A DNA stretch of 10,479 nucleotides from NCBI GenBank assembly GCA_031283785.1, contig JAITBC010000203.1:1-10479 (forward strand), read 5' to 3'. Source of the stretch: Tannerella sp. Its GTDB lineage: Bacteria > Bacteroidota > Bacteroidia > Bacteroidales > Tannerellaceae. Each line of letters starts with the position of its first letter. Position 1 is the stretch's first letter. Shown in pieces: positions 8,016 to 10,479 of this stretch. A program made the translations under genes and the position numbers. Under the pieces are notes generated by a model. The model made no database searches. It was not told the origin of the DNA and saw only the letters and a list, made by a program, of their open reading frames with translations.

Positions 8016-8044
8016 AAATAATGAATTTAGAATTTTGTTTCGGT

Positions 8045-10159
8045 CTATGGCATGGGAAAAAGTCCTTCCCATTTCACATTCCATGTCCCGTCTTTCGGGA
8101 AACCGGGGTTTACGCCTTCACTGCCGTCCCAACCGGCACACATCATCGCTACGGCGGTCAGGATACCACCATTCCCCGGCAGATAAACCCGCAGGCGATC
8201 GTCCTGATAGTTATGGCCGTTTACAAGATAGGTGTTCGTTCGTTTATCCATCAACAGGGCGTCCACCGCTTTTTCGGGCATGTTCAGACGTGCTGCGCAC
8301 ATCGCTGTCATCGGGAAATCCCAGCCCCAGGTGCGTCCCCAGTTCCAATTGTCCCAAATCCAGGCGAAGGTGTTTTTCATGATCTCCGGATGCATTAGTT
8401 TGTTCTGCGGAAGCATGCCCATAGAGCCGAGTACTATCGGGTGGTCGGTGGTAAAACGAACGTTCGTGTAGGTGTCGATTGCATCCTCCGAGGCGAGGTA
8501 TTTGCCATCCTGTACCGCCAACGGAGAGAGTTTATCGATAATATCATCCCATTTCGGCTCGCGTCCCATACCGAGACGTACACGCCACTCCTGCGCCACG
8601 CCGAGCGCATAGTGCCAGTACGAAAGTTCGAACGGCGAATTGATTACCTCCGTCGCGCGAAGTGTCTCCTGTGCAGGGATATATCCTTGCAGGATGTAGC
8701 GTATCTCCATCTCCTCGTAGGTTGGGAATGACGCCATGAATTTAGCCGTCTCTATCACCACGTGTTTGTATTTTTCCAGTACTTCGAGCGAAGGATTGTG
8801 GCGGTACATCAGTTCGGCGAAGTATATGATGTGCGGCTGCTGCCAGATCAGGAACGAGCCGACGTTCGACGGGGCTTCGTTAGCCCATTTATCTGTCATT
8901 TTCATCCAGCGTACGCCGTCGAAACCTTGACGCTCGGCGATCTCTTTTGAATGGGCAAATGCCACGTTTTCATACCATTGCAGTGACCGTTCGAGCAGAT
9001 CGGCACGTCCCCAGAGTGGGAAATGAACGCCGTGCCACCAGTGCATTTCGAGGTGGGGGCGTCCGTACCAGGTGTTATAGGCTAGGCCCGATTCTGCAGG
9101 AGGGACGCTCTGGGTATTCTGGAGCCTGGTCAGGTATTGAGACAGTACCACACGGCGTTCGAGTTCGGACGCCCGCGGATCGGTACATTGCGAAAAATCC
9201 ACCGCACCGCCGCTCTGCCAGAAGCCGCTCCAACAGGCTGCAGCTGCTTCGGCCACCTTATCGAACACCGGCAATTGTGTGCCGTCCGGTCTGTCCTGCG
9301 AATAGAGACAACTCACCGAAATCTCGTCCGAAGCAGGGGTCAATACGAAGTAATGTTTATGTTTCTCCGTTAACGCGGCCGCACCCGTCCACTGTACCTT
9401 TATATAATAGATCGTTTGGCCAAGTTTGCGTTCGAGCACCGCAAAGCCTTCGCCATTCTCCACGATAACAGTCGAGTGTCTGTCCGGCTGCTTCCAGTCG
9501 GTGGCGTTGTCCGAATGGCCTCCCGAAGGGTAAGCGAAGCGCAGGTTGAGTTTGGCGCCTTTCACTTTCGTGCCGATCATATCCATCACCGGACAGCAGG
9601 CCGTCTGCACCTCCACCGGGAAGCCGTTGAACGTGAACACACTGTTGACCACACCGTTCCACAGGTCGGTAGTCTGGCTGATACCGGTCAGTGCCTCCGG
9701 CGCGGCGGGGTTACCCGAAACGTCGGTCAGCTCAAGGCCGAAGAAACCGAGATGCATCCGGTGCGGGTTGATTCGATACCACTCGTAAGCCTCCACATTG
9801 CGGGGATTGCTCCGGTCTATGGTAGCGTACAGTTCCGGTTTGCCGCGGAAATCGTAGGACACCAGCGTTTCGTCGTGGCGCAGGTTTTTCGGATTGGCGA
9901 ACGAATTCCAACCCCATTCGGAATAGGTTCCCAGAGGCACGCCAAGATCATACAGATCCGGAAACGTTTGCAGCCCTGTGGCGTCAACCGTAAAGGCAAA
10001 ACACCCGTTGCCAACCGACACCGAAGTAAGCGGATCGAGTTTATCAACTTTGATGTTGTTGCGCCTCACCAATGCTTCCCGGTCGATCGGGGTATTGTCA
10101 GCGGTCGAACAGCTTACTACCGCTATGGCGGTTAAAAAAAGGGAGTGAATTTTTCTCAT
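8045..10159 (-). CDS. Large lipoprotein, candidate (alpha/alpha)6 glycoside hydrolase
   Basis: 704 residues. The leader ends in VVSC (Cys17), a Bacteroidetes-type lipobox, followed by an Asp/Thr-rich linker. Residues about 30-300 are beta-rich with many aromatics (GNGCFAFTVD, EWGWNSFANP, EWYRINPHRMHLG). Residues about 320-680 are helical with closely spaced Trp/His/Glu motifs: YNTWYGRPHLEMHWWHGVHF at 361-380, IWQQPHIIYFAEL at 438-450, and WDNWNWGRTWGWDFPM at 602-617. A beta-sandwich followed by a helical toroid is the architecture of GH65- and GH95-like six-hairpin enzymes, so a glycosidase acting on plant-glycan side chains is plausible beside a pectate lyase. I do not recognise a specific GH family, and E371, D424 or E428 are only candidate catalytic acids. 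The ATG at 10159 is preceded by an AT-rich leader. The gene is the most GC-rich part of the window. Confidence 0.6.
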   Translation of the reverse strand: MRKIHSLFLTAIAVVSCSTADNTPIDREALVRRNNIKVDKLDPLTSVSVGNGCFAFTVDATGLQTFPDLYDLGVPLGTYSEWGWNSFANPKNLRHDETLVSYDFRGKPELYATIDRSNPRNVEAYEWYRINPHRMHLGFFGLELTDVSGNPAAPEALTGISQTTDLWNGVVNSVFTFNGFPVEVQTACCPVMDMIGTKVKGAKLNLRFAYPSGGHSDNATDWKQPDRHSTVIVENGEGFAVLERKLGQTIYYIKVQWTGAAALTEKHKHYFVLTPASDEISVSCLYSQDRPDGTQLPVFDKVAEAAAACWSGFWQSGGAVDFSQCTDPRASELERRVVLSQYLTRLQNTQSVPPAESGLAYNTWYGRPHLEMHWWHGVHFPLWGRADLLERSLQWYENVAFAHSKEIAERQGFDGVRWMKMTDKWANEAPSNVGSFLIWQQPHIIYFAELMYRHNPSLEVLEKYKHVVIETAKFMASFPTYEEMEIRYILQGYIPAQETLRATEVINSPFELSYWHYALGVAQEWRVRLGMGREPKWDDIIDKLSPLAVQDGKYLASEDAIDTYTNVRFTTDHPIVLGSMGMLPQNKLMHPEIMKNTFAWIWDNWNWGRTWGWDFPMTAMCAARLNMPEKAVDALLMDKRTNTYLVNGHNYQDDRLRVYLPGNGGILTAVAMMCAGWDGSEGVNPGFPKDGTWNVKWEGLFPMP

Positions 10160-10213
10160 AAGAATAAATTAGCGTTATCTTGATTTTCTACCAGGCCTGA
10201 CTCTAACAGTGGG

Positions 10214-10389
10214 TTAATAAGTCGGGAGTTGCTCTCCTTCCAAGCCGGGATTCTGTTCCAGAATAGTAGTTTGGAACGGATACAATTCGGATCGATTTTT
10301 CACCAGTCCGCTGTTTTAAAGAACAATTTTCGTTGTCGCCAAAGCATTTCAGAACGGTTAAAGGACAGCAGTGATTTATATTTTACCTG
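10214..10389 (-). pseudogene. C-terminal relic of a SusD/RagB-family outer-membrane protein, frameshifted
   Basis: The last 34 codons before the TAA at 10216-10214 read GLVKNRSELYPFQTTILEQN and then PGLEGEQLPTY. This resembles the end of SusD-like proteins, where an RxELYPIPxxxxxxNPxxxQNPGY-type tail is typical. The frame is blocked upstream by a TAA at about 10314. One base out of phase, the preceding codons (about 10389-10315) read SFNRSEMLWRQRKLFFK, which joins naturally if one A is restored in the A4 run at 10314-10317. SusD-like proteins bind glycans for the SusC importer; this one is about 55-60 residues of an expected 500 or more, so it is non-functional. It ends 54 bases before the glycosidase gene, the usual position of susD in a polysaccharide utilization locus. 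Confidence 0.6.
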
Positions 10390-10401
10390 CTATCTGCTTT
10401 T

Positions 10402-10479
10402 TCAGACCACCGGCGGCGAGTGAAGGATATCCAACAGTTCTTCCTCGCTGAGACCGGTAATTGCCTGCATCTGCTCGAT
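10402..10479 (-). CDS. C-terminal end of an unrecognised gene, cut by the window edge
   Basis: The frame is open from the window end to the TGA at 10404-10402 and gives 25 residues, including EQMQAITGLSEEELLDIL. The xxITGLSxEEL segment resembles the tail of Rpn/PD-(D/E)XK nuclease-type transposases common in Bacteroidales, where a similar xTGLSxEEI helix is found. This is a weak similarity over a very short stretch. The stop lies just before the SusD relic, so the end of this gene probably marks the junction where the SusD gene was truncated. Confidence 0.35.
   Translation of the reverse strand: MEQMQAITGLSEEELLDILHSPPVV

Noticed and set aside
8001..8084. N-terminal extension of the pectate lyase frame back to an ATG at 8084
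   Set aside because: It overlaps the end of the glycosidase gene and would bury the signal peptide; the GTG at 8000 gives a classical signal peptide and a ribosome-binding site.
8947..10135. Long plus-strand frames opposite the glycosidase gene
   Set aside because: They are Arg/His-rich antisense shadows of a GC-rich coding region with no domain pattern.
10192..10199. CAGGCCTG palindrome between the SusD relic and the glycosidase
   Set aside because: An 8-base palindrome with no second arm, T-run or repeat copy in the window is likely to be chance.

Overview
The window looks like accessory DNA from a member of the Bacteroidales. The evidence is surface lipoproteins with Bacteroidetes-type lipoboxes, BACON domains, a Mfa2/FimB-like fimbrillin region, a pectate lyase next to a candidate glycosidase with the tail of a SusD-like protein upstream, a TAnnTTTG-type promoter, and AT-rich leaders with few Shine-Dalgarno sites. 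No rRNA, tRNA or CRISPR array was seen.

Layout: (1) 2-1396 (+) is the 3' part of a gene for a protein with a coiled coil followed by a probable outer-membrane beta-barrel; it ends at a bidirectional terminator (about 1432-1473). (2) 1505-1666 (-) is a doubtful small cysteine-containing ORF. (3) 1695-5795 (-) is a tight two-gene operon. The first gene encodes a triple-BACON lipoprotein. Six bases downstream begins a lipoprotein that joins a fimbrillin-like region, one BACON domain and an M64-like metallopeptidase domain. (4) 5796-6129 is an AT-rich leader and promoter region with a perfect 8-bp inverted repeat and a good Bacteroides -7 box. (5) 6130-6435 (+) is the C-terminal remnant of a transposase, associated with a 19-bp near-identical direct repeat. 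(6) 6447-10159 (-) holds a pectate lyase and, upstream of it, a large lipoprotein that I read as an (alpha/alpha)6-type glycosidase candidate. (7) 10214-10389 (-) is a frameshifted C-terminal relic of a SusD/RagB-family protein, and 10402-10479 (-) is the end of another gene running off the window.

Reading them together: the right side looks like the downstream part of a polysaccharide utilization locus for a galacturonan-containing plant glycan. The SusD-like protein at its head survives only as a broken C-terminus, so the enzymes may be orphaned or may work with another importer. The middle is a separate surface protease and carbohydrate-binding module that could act on host or dietary glycoproteins. 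Base composition differs strongly along the window: the glycosidase candidate is GC-rich (37 of 60 bases at 9181-9240), whereas the left gene (22 of 60 at 181-240) and the leader (17 of 60 at 5881-5940) are AT-rich. With the transposase relic and two truncated genes, this suggests a mosaic region.
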